A stretch of 51,889 nucleotides of DNA from Lachnospiraceae bacterium (GCA_017444015.1 JAFSXN010000015.1:1-51889); one strand, 5' to 3'; numbered from the stretch's first letter, positions 42,122 through 51,278 are shown. Numbers and translations are program-made. Notes: generated by a model not told the origin, from the sequence alone.

Positions 42122-45034
42122 TTATCCCAGCACATCACGCAGTACATTCGTCATCACATTCACATCGATGGGCTTTGCGATGTGGGCGTTCATCCCCGCG
42201 TCCATCGCCCGCTTCACATCCTCCGAGAAAGCGTTTGCCGTCATGGCGATGATGGGGATCTTCTTCAGGCCCTCGTCGGAAAGCGCCCGGATAGCCTTTG
42301 CCGCCTCGTAACCGTTCATCACCGGCATCTGGATATCCATCAGGATCGCGTTATAATAACCCGGTCCGGCCTCCAGAAGACGTTCGAGCGCTTCCTTCCC
42401 GTTCTGTGCCGTATCGACGGAAAATCCCAGAGCGGTCAGCTGCATGACAGCGATCTCCCGGTTGATCTCCATATCCTCCGCCAACAAAAGCCGCATGGCC
42501 GAAAAATCCGCAGATATTTTGAACTCCTCTCCGGCCGGACTCTCTTCTTCCATTGCGGAAGGAGCTTCGTCCGCCTCCTGCTTTGCAAGCTCCAGACAGA
42601 TCAGAAACTCCGTACCCCGATCCTTTGCGGTTTTGACCGAGATCTCACCGTCCATCATATCCACCAGAGCCTTAGTGATCGACATTCCAAGACCTGTTCC
42701 CTGGATGCCGCTGACCGTTGTATTCTGCTCCCGTTCAAAGGCCTCAAATACCTTTGCCGCAAACTCCTCGCTCATCCCGATCCCGCTGTCCGCAACACGC
42801 AGCTCAAACCTTGCCCGGCCCGGACTGTCGCAGGCTGCTTCCCTGGCCGTTACGGAAACGGTCCCGCCCTCCGGCGTAAACTTATAGGCGTTGCTCACAA
42901 GATTTAAAAGAATCCGGTTCAGACGGTTCTTATCGCAGTACACATACGGGTTTTGTACATGAGATGTATCTACAAAAAAATCTATCTTCTTTTCCGCCAT
43001 CTGGGTAGCAAACAGATCCTTCACCTCGTTCAGGGTCTTTTTCAGATCTACCGCGATCAGCTCAAGCTCCATTTTCCCGCTCTCGATCCGGCTCATTTCC
43101 AGCACATCGTTGATCAGCGCAAGGAGATGAGCGCTCGAGCCCTTGATCTTTTTCAGGTATTCCCGCATCTGTTCAGGGGATACCCCCTCCTGCTCCGCCA
43201 GGTTCGTATAGCCGATGATGGCGTTCATCGGAGTCCGGATATCATGGGACATATTGGATAAGAACACGGTCTTTGCGCGGTCGCTCTCCTGCGCCCGGGC
43301 CTTTTCAAGCTCCATTTCCTTTTCCCGTCTTGACATGGTCATATAGATGCTGAACATAATCGCAAGGCTGGCAATGATGAGAAGCATCTGGATAATACTG
43401 TTGCGGACCAGTACGTGATCCACATACAATAGCTGCTCCTGCATATATTCCTCGGTTCTCAAAACCGTCTGCGGATCACTCTCCGTATTCAGCTCCCGGT
43501 AGTATTCATTGATATTCCCCACGACCGTTTTTGTCATATCATCCGTCGCCTGTCTGACCCACATAAGAGAGGTAAAAAAGATCAGGAACAGCAATCCGAT
43601 CCATACCACGACAGACCTGCCGAAGCGCTTTTTCTGATCCTTCGCAAAGACATACCGAAAATACGCAAACCCCAGAATACTCCAGGCAGCAAGGATCAGG
43701 TAGGACTCCGTAGACAGGGCCCCTGCCGACCAGGCCATAAAGTAAAAGAAGAAAACAAGCGCCATGCAAAAGCCGAAAAGCCCTGTGAACCGGACCTTCC
43801 TGTTCCCCTCTTTTTTTGCGCTAAGATACGCCGCCATGGAGCTGTAGCCGTAGGCGACCGTCGCTCCTACCGTAGTGACATCCACGATCCAGCCGATGGC
43901 CGTTCTCCCAAGGAGCGGGATAAAAAGAGAAATGAGCGTCAGGAACCGGAAAGCGTTTTTCGGGCTGCCCTCCTCGTTCTCTGCGCAAAACCATTCCGGC
44001 AGGATCCCTTCCTCCGCCATGGTCTTCATCAGGCAGGCTGCCGCGATAAAATCACCGATGAGACCGGTTACGATGCCGGAAAGAGCCGCGATCCCAAGGA
44101 TCACCACGCCCACCGTTCCCATGGCTCTTTCCGCGGCATAAAACGTCGGGAGCCCTCTTAACCCGGTCTCACCCCCAAGGTTTGCGATATAGGCAGTCCA
44201 TCCGTCATATTCGGAGGGCGCAGCCACAGCCGCCATCCCCACAAGCGCGATATAGGAAAAGGCTCCGGCGATAAGAGCCGCAAGGAAGATCCCTTCCGTC
44301 TTCTTTAAGGAGAAACGGAAATCCCCGGTATAGTTTGTTACCGATTCAAAGCCCACAAAGGCCCAGGGCGAGAGGGCAACGATCGTCAGGATCTGACGGA
44401 GCGGAAAAGTGCCCGGCGCAAAGGGGGGCAAGCGCCGGACATCAGAAAAATTTCCTTTTAATACAGCGAAAAAGCAGATCAGGATACCGGATAACAGAAG
44501 AAAAGCAAACAAAATCTGGATGCCAGCGGCAAGTTTTTTCCCCCGGATACAGACCAGTCCGCAGATCAGTAAGGCAAGAACAGACAGCAGAACCTCCCCG
44601 AGAAACACATCATAGCCAAGGATCCGGTAATGAAAGCCAAACTGGAACATCGTCCCCAGAAGATTCTTGCTGATCAGTCCCAGCGCGGAAGCGTTCGCCC
44701 AGATGATCGCTACATATACGAGCGCCAGAAACCATGCGCTTAAGAATCCGTGATCATAGCCGAAGATCCTGAGCATTACCCCAAGTATCCCCTTCTCCTC
44801 CGGATATTTATTGATAAGGTAATGATAATTGACGCCGATCACATACATCACAAGAGCGCCGAGCAGGATCCCTGTAAGGGTTCCAAGAGGACCCGCCTGC
44901 GGTAAAAACGTAGTTCCCGGCATGACAAAGGAACCCCACCCCACGGCGCAGCCAAAGGACAGTGCCCAGACCGCAAGCGGCGTGAGATAAGGCCCCTGCA
45001 GTATTGTTTCTTTTTCGCTCATTTCTGTATTCAT
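42122..45034 (-). CDS. Amino acid permease (APC) fused to hybrid histidine kinase
   Basis: 970 residues. The first ~490 residues form an APC-superfamily transporter of about twelve helices (PYLTPLAVWALSFGCAVGWGSFVMPGT at helix 1, with the unwound Gly-rich region; ALSPWAFVGFESVTN near 220-233; GIAALSGIVTGLIGDFIAA near 314-331). An extracytoplasmic piece (about 495-545), one more helix (547-567) and a coiled linker follow. The kinase has His597 in SHDIRTPMNAIIGY, HATPase (NLVSNAYKF, DSGIGM, GTGLGM) and a receiver with Asp900 in ILMDIQMPVMNG. It would sense, or carry, an amino acid and signal directly. GGGAGGT precedes the start. Confidence 0.9.
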   Translation of the reverse strand: MNTEMSEKETILQGPYLTPLAVWALSFGCAVGWGSFVMPGTTFLPQAGPLGTLTGILLGALVMYVIGVNYHYLINKYPEEKGILGVMLRIFGYDHGFLSAWFLALVYVAIIWANASALGLISKNLLGTMFQFGFHYRILGYDVFLGEVLLSVLALLICGLVCIRGKKLAAGIQILFAFLLLSGILICFFAVLKGNFSDVRRLPPFAPGTFPLRQILTIVALSPWAFVGFESVTNYTGDFRFSLKKTEGIFLAALIAGAFSYIALVGMAAVAAPSEYDGWTAYIANLGGETGLRGLPTFYAAERAMGTVGVVILGIAALSGIVTGLIGDFIAAACLMKTMAEEGILPEWFCAENEEGSPKNAFRFLTLISLFIPLLGRTAIGWIVDVTTVGATVAYGYSSMAAYLSAKKEGNRKVRFTGLFGFCMALVFFFYFMAWSAGALSTESYLILAAWSILGFAYFRYVFAKDQKKRFGRSVVVWIGLLFLIFFTSLMWVRQATDDMTKTVVGNINEYYRELNTESDPQTVLRTEEYMQEQLLYVDHVLVRNSIIQMLLIIASLAIMFSIYMTMSRREKEMELEKARAQESDRAKTVFLSNMSHDIRTPMNAIIGYTNLAEQEGVSPEQMREYLKKIKGSSAHLLALINDVLEMSRIESGKMELELIAVDLKKTLNEVKDLFATQMAEKKIDFFVDTSHVQNPYVYCDKNRLNRILLNLVSNAYKFTPEGGTVSVTAREAACDSPGRARFELRVADSGIGMSEEFAAKVFEAFEREQNTTVSGIQGTGLGMSITKALVDMMDGEISVKTAKDRGTEFLICLELAKQEADEAPSAMEEESPAGEEFKISADFSAMRLLLAEDMEINREIAVMQLTALGFSVDTAQNGKEALERLLEAGPGYYNAILMDIQMPVMNGYEAAKAIRALSDEGLKKIPIIAMTANAFSEDVKRAMDAGMNAHIAKPIDVNVMTNVLRDVLG

Positions 45035-45081
45035 TCAGACCTCCCGATATGGCAACGGCACCGAAAACATGCGTTTGCCAT

Positions 45082-45132
45082 ACAGTTTGCTCAAACTGTC
45101 TACAGTATAACAAATACAGGGCTTTATAGCAA
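45082..45132 (-). promoter_or_regulatory. Promoter and dyad of the permease-kinase operon
   Basis: On the minus strand TTGCTA (45132-45127), 17 bp, TATACT (45109-45104). A perfect palindrome ACAGTTTGCTCAAACTGT (7-bp arms, 45082-45099) covers the expected start point, a good operator position. Confidence 0.6.
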
Positions 45133-45141
45133 ACCCCGGAC

Positions 45142-45230
45142 GCAAACCGCTGTCAGCGGAGAACTGTAAACAGACAGCGGACAACGAGCGTTTGCTTGAA
45201 AAGACAGGCTTCGTATTGTAAAATGCGAAG
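45142..45230. repeat. Nested inverted repeats
   Basis: GCAAAC (45142-45147)/GTTTGC (45190-45195) enclose the perfect pair CCGCTGTC (45147-45154)/GACAGCGG (45173-45180). CTTCGTATT/AATGCGAAG (about 45208-45229) forms a separate hairpin. Upstream of the permease-kinase promoter. It could be a small structured element or the remains of one. Confidence 0.45.
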
Positions 45231-45274
45231 TAACTGTTCAGAAAACCAAGGGTTTCAGATCAGTTTCAATATGA

Positions 45275-45488
45275 AATGGAACGGTATCGCTTCAGTCCGG
45301 AAATAACAGCACGACCTTCTGCAATCTCTACACCGCGGACGGTCATTCCCTGACGAACCAGATCCTCGGTGGTCTGGCAAATGAAGATAATCTTCTGACG
45401 GCTCTGTCTCAGGCGGATTTTGAAGACGGCTACCGTCTTCAAACCCTTAAGGAGGATTTTGCCAACGCTTCCGATGGGGTTATTTCCT
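45275..45488 (+). other. Orphan open frame, possible coding remnant
   Basis: A stop-free plus-strand frame without a start codon reads like protein (HSLTNQILGGLANEDNLLTA, then LKEDFANASDGVISF). It runs into the antisense of the PepSY gene. No family recognised; probably a fragment of a lost gene. Together with the dyads at 45082-45230 this accounts for the 454-bp gap. Confidence 0.25.
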
Positions 45489-46106
45489 TTAGTCATCGAC
45501 ATCAATATCCTTTGAGAGGATCGCACCGGAAGCCGCATGGATATCATATTCGTATTCCATTCCATCAGCCGTATAAAACTCCACCTCGTAAACCTGGACG
45601 CCGTCCTCCCGATCCAGCTTGGCTTTACTAAAAACCACCTTATCCGCCGAAAAGCCGGCATCCGTCAGAGCAATAGTCTTAGCCTGCTCGATACTGACAG
45701 AGCCGGACTCCCTGTTTTTATTCCTGTTTTTATTCCTCTTTTCAGGCTGCGCGGTTTTGGGGGCAGGATTCTTCCTGCCCATTTTATCTGTAGCTTTCCT
45801 AGCGGCCTTTTCAATCTCCTTTTCTATAATTTTTCCGTTCGTTGAATTGATCGTATACTCATACTTCATCCCATCGGAAATAAAATCCACTTCATAAACA
45901 TAAAAACCATTTTCAAAATCGAAATCCGTCTGCAGCATTTCCACGTCATCAGCAGATATTCCGGCATCTATCAATGCAAAGTTCTGTGCGTTTTCCTCCG
46001 TGATTGCACTGCTTTTTGCAATCTTCCCCGCCGCGAATACGCTGCCAGCACTGAACATCGAAATTCCTGCAATGATCAATCCCGCCACAATAAGTTTCCT
46101 TTTCAT
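45489..46106 (-). CDS. Secreted protein with two PepSY domains
   Basis: 205 residues. Signal peptide 1-25 (IVAGLIIAGISMFSAGSVFAA). PepSY module 1 is at about 37-95 (ENAQNFALIDAG, FYVYEVDFISDGMKYEYTINSTNGKII). A basic linker at about 98-130 is rich in Lys/Arg/Asn (KRNKNRNKNR). PepSY module 2 is at about 135-200 (EQAKTIALTDAG, VQVYEVEFYTADGMEYEYDIHAASGAIL). PepSY modules are known as protease-inhibitory or ligand-binding parts of envelope proteins. It follows the two-component system genes by 18 nt and is probably their partner or target. Confidence 0.88.
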   Translation of the reverse strand: MKRKLIVAGLIIAGISMFSAGSVFAAGKIAKSSAITEENAQNFALIDAGISADDVEMLQTDFDFENGFYVYEVDFISDGMKYEYTINSTNGKIIEKEIEKAARKATDKMGRKNPAPKTAQPEKRNKNRNKNRESGSVSIEQAKTIALTDAGFSADKVVFSKAKLDREDGVQVYEVEFYTADGMEYEYDIHAASGAILSKDIDVDD

Positions 46107-46124
46107 ACTGTCTCCTTTCTCTGG

Positions 46125-47525
46125 TCAAACCTTATCCCATAGTATCCGGAAGGTACTTCCTATATTTAATTCGCTTTCTACAAGGATTTCAGCCTTATGT
46201 ATTTCAGATATTCTTTTAACGATTGAAAGGCCCAATCCCGTACCCTGAACCGTTCTTGAGGCATCCCCCCGATAAAAGCGATCAAAGATTCTTTCCTTAC
46301 TCGCCTCTTCTATTCCAATCCCATCATCCTTAACCGTCAGGACGGCTTTCCCGTTATCACTATGTAGTGTGATCCAGATATGTCCGTTCTCTCTTCCGTA
46401 GCGATACGCATTACTCAAAAGGTTTTGGATCAGCCTTCGCACTAATTCGGGATTTCCGGATATCTTTATATCTTCTGTAAGCTCTGCGGATACTGTAATA
46501 CCTTTGTTTTCTTCCGATACAGGCTGCCCAATGACTTCTTTTACGATCTGCGAAAGAGATAATGCCTCAAAGGGATAGAGCTCAGGTCGTTGGTCGATTC
46601 TTGTATAGGACAACATATCCTCGATCAGCGCACTCATCCGCTCCGCCTGCTTTTGTACCGTTTGAAAAGCCTCTGTGTATTCCCGGATACCCCTTTCTTT
46701 TTCCAGAATATATTCACTCTGTGTAAGAATTACTGTGGCAGGCGTCCTCAGCTCATGGGAAACATCTGAGGTAAACTGCCTTTCGGTCTCAAAGGAATGC
46801 TCTAAGCGGTTCAGCATCATATTAAAGGCTCTGGCCAGTCGACCGATCTCATCATTGTTGGGTCCGTGGTCGATCCGTTTGCTCAGATCCTCTCCGGCCG
46901 AAATCTTTTCCGCCGCATTCTCGATCCTCTGTAAGGGTGAAAGCAGTTTTGCAATCATGACAGATCCTGAGAGAATCGAAAGCAATGCAAGGAAAGGGAG
47001 AATAATCAGCAAAAGTCTTGTAATATCCTTTAGCTGCAGCAATTCCCTGCTTTCCGGAACGATCCCCCGGATCCAAAGCGCTCGGCCATCCGGCAGATCA
47101 ATGGCAAGGCATCTGTCATAGATATCATACTGTACATTATCATATTTCGTATTCCAGAGATAGGTTCCTTCAAACCTTACGTCCGGCATCTGCCTGGACA
47201 ACGGATTCTCTCCGTAGAGCATCCTTCCATCCTCTGTATACAGAGCCGTATGAACATCCTGGATCACCTCCATAAAGTCCAGATCAATCTCTAAAAAACC
47301 ATCCTCATAGGGGATATAAATATTTGCATCCGTATCCTCCCTGTCATCAACATAACGGATCTTATCGGTATTCTCTTCTACCGTACTGATAAGGTAATTA
47401 CGGATCGTGCTCTGAAGAACCATCCCGCTGCTGAAGCGCATTGCTAAAAATGCAAAGCCCAGAACTACGGTAAGGATGACAGAAAACCAGAAGGTGAGCT
47501 TGAACGGGATACTTCTGTTTTTCAA
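46125..47525 (-). CDS. Sensor histidine kinase of an OmpR-type two-component system
   Basis: 466 residues. Helix 1 (9-29), an extracytoplasmic sensor (about 33-168), helix 2 (170-194), HAMP (about 193-246), DHp with His257 in DVSHELRTPATVI, and HATPase (NLLSNAYRY, DDGIGI, GTGLGL). The domain order fits the PhoR/BaeS type. Its ATG overlaps the response-regulator stop (ATGA). The signal is unknown; the PepSY gene directly downstream suggests cell-envelope sensing. Confidence 0.92.
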   Translation of the reverse strand: MKNRSIPFKLTFWFSVILTVVLGFAFLAMRFSSGMVLQSTIRNYLISTVEENTDKIRYVDDREDTDANIYIPYEDGFLEIDLDFMEVIQDVHTALYTEDGRMLYGENPLSRQMPDVRFEGTYLWNTKYDNVQYDIYDRCLAIDLPDGRALWIRGIVPESRELLQLKDITRLLLIILPFLALLSILSGSVMIAKLLSPLQRIENAAEKISAGEDLSKRIDHGPNNDEIGRLARAFNMMLNRLEHSFETERQFTSDVSHELRTPATVILTQSEYILEKERGIREYTEAFQTVQKQAERMSALIEDMLSYTRIDQRPELYPFEALSLSQIVKEVIGQPVSEENKGITVSAELTEDIKISGNPELVRRLIQNLLSNAYRYGRENGHIWITLHSDNGKAVLTVKDDGIGIEEASKERIFDRFYRGDASRTVQGTGLGLSIVKRISEIHKAEILVESELNIGSTFRILWDKV

Positions 47526-48199
47526 CTCCTTTCCCTCCTGAAAACGTATCCGCTTCCCCGCACGGTGTGTATCAGCTTTTCTTCAAATCCACTATCAATC
47601 TTTTTTCGAAGAAAACTGATATAAACATCAACTACATTCGTCCCGCCCTCATAATCAAGATTCCAGACATGATCCTCTATTTTCTCCCTGGAAAGCACAA
47701 TGCCAGGATTCTGCATCAGAAAGGAAAGCAGGGAGAATTCCTTTGTAGAAAGTTCAATTTCCTTATCCCCTCTTGTTACGGTATGCGCTGCCAGATCCAG
47801 AGACAGATCCCCTTCCCTGAGGATACTTCCTGTCGTTTTTGTATTTCGTCTGACAAGCGCCCGGACTCTGGCTAGAAGTTCACTGATAGCAAACGGCTTT
47901 ATCAGATAATCGTTCGCTCCAATATCCAGACCGCGGACTCTGTCCTCAACGGCATCTCGGGCGGTCAGAAAAAGGATCGGTACTTCATTGCCCTTTCCCC
48001 TGATTTCAGCTACAACAGAGAACCCGTCGCGCTTTGGCATCATAATATCCAGTATGGCGCCGTCATATTCCACCGAGTCTAAATATTCCAGTGCGGTTTC
48101 TCCGTCATAGCAGCTGTCTACGCTGTAACCCTCCTCTGACAGCCGTTTCGTCAGAATCGTATTTAAGTCTTTTTCGTCCTCCGCAAATAAAAGTCGCAT
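47522..48199 (-). CDS. OmpR/PhoB-family response regulator
   Basis: ATG 48199 (225 residues) is preferred to an ATG four codons earlier because GGGGGAT lies just before it. The receiver starts MRLLFAEDEKDL; phospho-acceptor Asp51 is in AILDIMMPKRDG, with FLTARDA and YLIKPFAISELL. The winged-helix DNA-binding domain is at about 125-222 (ELSTKEFSLLSFLMQNPGIVLSREKI, VDVYISFLRKKID, IHTVRGSGYVF). It works with the overlapping kinase gene. Confidence 0.93.
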   Translation of the reverse strand: MRLLFAEDEKDLNTILTKRLSEEGYSVDSCYDGETALEYLDSVEYDGAILDIMMPKRDGFSVVAEIRGKGNEVPILFLTARDAVEDRVRGLDIGANDYLIKPFAISELLARVRALVRRNTKTTGSILREGDLSLDLAAHTVTRGDKEIELSTKEFSLLSFLMQNPGIVLSREKIEDHVWNLDYEGGTNVVDVYISFLRKKIDSGFEEKLIHTVRGSGYVFRRERS

Positions 48200-48234
48200 T
48201 CTATCCCCCATAGCTCCGTTTTCATAGTAAATGA

Positions 48235-49401
48235 CTATATATCGTACTCATAATAGTATGGATGTACGGAATTATCCAGCTCATAAAAGACCAGAACCGC
48301 ATCCGGCTGAAAGGAATCGATCAACTCAGCGCCCACCGGTCCATCCACAGAACAGACCTGACCGTAGGAGATATCCAGAAACGGACAGACTGCCTTCCCA
48401 AAGGAATCGGAAATGACTAAGATCTTCTTATCATTACGGGACAGATGGTTGATAAAATTGCCCTGGGAATCCGACAGTACACTGTCATAGGTCAGTCTTG
48501 AGTTCAGATCTCTGTGCTTTAAGGCTTCTGTATCGATCAACAGCTCTTCATAGCTTCCCTGATGCTTTTTATCCATATCCGTCAGAAAGGTTTCAAATTG
48601 GGGTACAATCAGGTCAAAGTCATCGACCCCCGCAAAGAATCGTCCGGTTCTCTGTCCCGCCGATCCCAGATGCCAGTCCGGGTAGGTTGTGATCTTATAA
48701 TTATCCAGTGTCTTAACGGCCGGGTCCACCTCACAGGATAAGCCTGCTTCAAGGAAATCCGTAAATTTCTGATATGCGTAAAAGCCCATCTCTGTCGTCC
48801 AGTGGTGGTCCGTTTTATACATCATATCATACTGGCTGATCCCGTCCTTATAAAGCTCCTCTCTGAAGTCTATTACCGTTACTCCGCCATCTTTCAGGAG
48901 GTCTTTCAGCTTGTCCCAGTTTTCGTTTCCAAAATCCGCTGTTCCTTCCGGCAGCTCTGATGGTTCATATTTACTGTTGCTCGTCAAAGTGATCGCATAG
49001 GCAAACAGAATATCTTTCTCTTCCAGATAATTCTTAAACCGTATGATATTCTCCGCATTGGTTTGAATGATCGCGTCACCGGCAAAATCTCCCGGCATTA
49101 TAAGGTGTCCATTGTCAAGCTTTACAACTCCGTTCATTTCCCTTTGCCCGAAAACGTTTCGCATTCCTCCGTTCATATTTAAAAACCAAAGCTTTTGATA
49201 GAAGGAACTGGCAAAATCTGTTTCAAAACGGCTCCCCAGATCAGCCGACCACTCATTCAATGATTTCAGATCGTTTACATAGTAATTCATAAGGCTTGAA
49301 AAGCTTAAAAAACCAAGCAGCACGATCAGCAAACCAAACAAAATGATATATAGATATCGGCGGAGCTTTTCTGCAATCTGCAGAACAAAATATTGCAGCA
49401 T
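48235..49401 (-). CDS. DHHW/AlgJ-like SGNH-type protein
   Basis: 388 residues. One N-terminal membrane helix (about 15-38, LYIILFGLLIVLLGFLSFSSLM) anchors an extracytoplasmic SGNH-like domain. Conserved blocks are MYKTDHHWTTEMGFYAY (the DHHW motif), VISDSFGKAVCPFLD (the serine block) and FQPDAVLVFYELDN near the end. Such proteins partner an MBOAT acyltransferase to O-acetylate a polysaccharide outside the cell, as AlgJ/AlgX do with AlgI. The MBOAT gene lies 15 nt upstream. The target glycan is unknown; candidates are cell-wall polymers or an exopolysaccharide. Confidence 0.88.
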   Translation of the reverse strand: MLQYFVLQIAEKLRRYLYIILFGLLIVLLGFLSFSSLMNYYVNDLKSLNEWSADLGSRFETDFASSFYQKLWFLNMNGGMRNVFGQREMNGVVKLDNGHLIMPGDFAGDAIIQTNAENIIRFKNYLEEKDILFAYAITLTSNSKYEPSELPEGTADFGNENWDKLKDLLKDGGVTVIDFREELYKDGISQYDMMYKTDHHWTTEMGFYAYQKFTDFLEAGLSCEVDPAVKTLDNYKITTYPDWHLGSAGQRTGRFFAGVDDFDLIVPQFETFLTDMDKKHQGSYEELLIDTEALKHRDLNSRLTYDSVLSDSQGNFINHLSRNDKKILVISDSFGKAVCPFLDISYGQVCSVDGPVGAELIDSFQPDAVLVFYELDNSVHPYYYEYDI

Positions 49402-49416
49402 AGAATGGATTCTCCT

Positions 49417-50841
49417 CTAAAAGTTATAGTAAATAAACGGATTATGGGCTCCTAATATTTCAAAGGACACTGCCCAGAGAAACAGCAGCCCGTAAATCAC
49501 CGGTTGTAAAATCGCCTTTACTCCTACTGCAAGGGTATTAGTCGATAGTCTTTTCTGTAAAAGCTCTCCCCAGGGAACACAGAAAAACAGACCAAGCAGG
49601 AAAAACACGCCATACTCCCGAACCATCCGCATGATCTCCGTATCAACCGAAAGTCTCCCCGCAGAAAGTCCCAGCATTCCCTTTATATATAGGATAGCCC
49701 GTTTGATTCCCGGGCTGTTAAATAAGACCCATCCGAAATTGATGGATAACAATGTTGTTATTCGCCAAAACACAGAAACTACGGTTCCTTTTTTTTCAGG
49801 CTGTATCAGGAACTTTTCCATACAGAGCATAGCGAAAAACCAAAAGCCCCATACAACAAAGGTGATATTCGCGCCGTGCCAGAGTCCTGTCAGAAGCCAG
49901 ACTATAAGCAGGTTTAGGATATGCCTGGGTAAGGAGACCCTGGAGCCGCCAAGAGGAATATACACATAATCCCGAAACCATCTTCCCAGAGAAATATGCC
50001 ACTTGCGCCAGAATTCCGTAACAGAACCGGATAGATACGGATAGTTAAAGTTTTCCTCAAAGGAAAAACCAAACAGCTTTCCCAGGCCGATTGCCATATC
50101 GGAATACGCTGAAAAATCATAGAAAATCTGAAGGCTGAAGCTGATGGAACCGATCCAGAGCATCAGAGGGTTGGTGTGATCCGGATTCGCTGCCCAGACC
50201 TCCTCTGATATGACCGCAAGGTGATTGGCCAGAATAATCTTTTTGGAAAAGCCCAATAAAAAACGTCGGAAGCCATCCGAAAAGCCCTGAAGCGTTACCC
50301 TCCGCTTTACAATCTGATCTTCGATCGTCGAATAGCGGACGATCGGACCGGCGATAAGCTGCGGAAAAAAAGAAATATACAGAGCAACAAACAGGGGATT
50401 TCTCTGAACCTTTACCTTTCCGTTATAAACATCAATACAGTAAGATAAGGCCTGAAACGTAAAGAACGAAATACCGATCGGCAGAGGTATGGGAGAAAAA
50501 TACAACTGTGTGTGAAAAACCGTATTTATCACGCCTACGGTATAATTCAGATATTTAAAAACAAAGAGAAGGGACAGATTGAAAATAATATCTGAGATCA
50601 GAAGACTTCTTTTATATACCAGCCTGCCACGATTCTGCATAACATCCATCCCAACCGCAAACGCATAGTTTACCGCGATGGATACAAGCATTACGAAAAC
50701 AAACCGAGGCTCTCCATAGGCATAGAAAATCAGACTCGCAATCAGAAGAAGATAGTTCCTGTATTCTTCCTTTGCCAGAAAATAAAGAATAACAACGACC
50801 GGCAGAAAAATAAACGTAAAGATCAAACTGGAAAAAACCAT
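49417..50841 (-). CDS. MBOAT-family O-acyltransferase (AlgI-like)
   Basis: 474 residues, about eleven membrane helices. The MBOAT core is clear: IGISFFTFQALSYCIDVY, FFPQLIAGPIVRY, FSLQIFYDFSAYSDMAIGLGKLFGF, EFWRKWHISLGRWFRDYVYIPLGG, and the catalytic His in WLLTGLWHGANITFVVWG. It transfers acyl groups, usually acetyl from acetyl-CoA, across the membrane to the partner DHHW protein encoded next. A CTTTCGGG/CCGGAAAG imperfect dyad lies just upstream of its start. Confidence 0.93.
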   Translation of the reverse strand: MVFSSLIFTFIFLPVVVILYFLAKEEYRNYLLLIASLIFYAYGEPRFVFVMLVSIAVNYAFAVGMDVMQNRGRLVYKRSLLISDIIFNLSLLFVFKYLNYTVGVINTVFHTQLYFSPIPLPIGISFFTFQALSYCIDVYNGKVKVQRNPLFVALYISFFPQLIAGPIVRYSTIEDQIVKRRVTLQGFSDGFRRFLLGFSKKIILANHLAVISEEVWAANPDHTNPLMLWIGSISFSLQIFYDFSAYSDMAIGLGKLFGFSFEENFNYPYLSGSVTEFWRKWHISLGRWFRDYVYIPLGGSRVSLPRHILNLLIVWLLTGLWHGANITFVVWGFWFFAMLCMEKFLIQPEKKGTVVSVFWRITTLLSINFGWVLFNSPGIKRAILYIKGMLGLSAGRLSVDTEIMRMVREYGVFFLLGLFFCVPWGELLQKRLSTNTLAVGVKAILQPVIYGLLFLWAVSFEILGAHNPFIYYNF

Positions 50842-50958
50842 AACTCTCTTTCCGGAATCCCGAAAGTTTTAGTGATTTACTCATTGCGGCAAAGTGTAAA
50901 AAATCTGAGTTTGCTTTTAATATACTGTCTGATTATTAAATAATCATTAAATAGCTTT

Positions 50959-51048
50959 TCATATTGGCTCATCCGCCCTGTATACAAAGAATCCTCCCGG
51001 CATATTTTCCCCAAATTGCCGTATAGAGTCCGGTACCTGATTGTTCAT
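50959..51048 (-). pseudogene. Truncated PAS-domain start (signalling-protein remnant)
   Basis: A strong GGGAGAAGAGG precedes an ATG that encodes only 29 residues before a stop, including FGENMPGGFFVYRADEP. This is the typical opening of a PAS domain in Clostridial GGDEF/EAL proteins, where many more residues should follow. The rest of the gene is gone. Confidence 0.5.
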
Positions 51049-51089
51049 GCCTCTTCTCCCTCTATCATTATCCTTTCTGACAGCATTCA

Positions 51090-51278
51090 TCATTCTCTGA
51101 AAGTCGACAGCTTTACTCCGTAAACGGCTGAATCTTCCGGTTTCGCCTTATAGCCGTCCCTGTTCTCCCACATATAGTATTCTTCCCCAACTGTCCATCT
51201 ATAAAGCCGAAGTATCCATCGCTTCCCATTTCTTTCGTCCATAAGTCGATAGAATCTCTGATCCTCATTGTTCTCCAA
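51090..51278 (-). CDS. Possible small hypothetical protein or remnant
   Basis: 62 codons from a TTG; aromatic- and Trp-rich (RWILRLYRWTVGEEYYMWENRDGYKAKPED), protein-like composition, but no clear ribosome binding site. It lies among decayed genes. Could be a fragment; not recognised. Confidence 0.25.
   Translation of the reverse strand: MENNEDQRFYRLMDERNGKRWILRLYRWTVGEEYYMWENRDGYKAKPEDSAVYGVKLSTFRE

Noticed and set aside
42044-42907. 287-codon open frame antisense to the permease-kinase gene
   Set aside because: Histidine/arginine-rich shadow of the receiver and kinase domains; no start signal.
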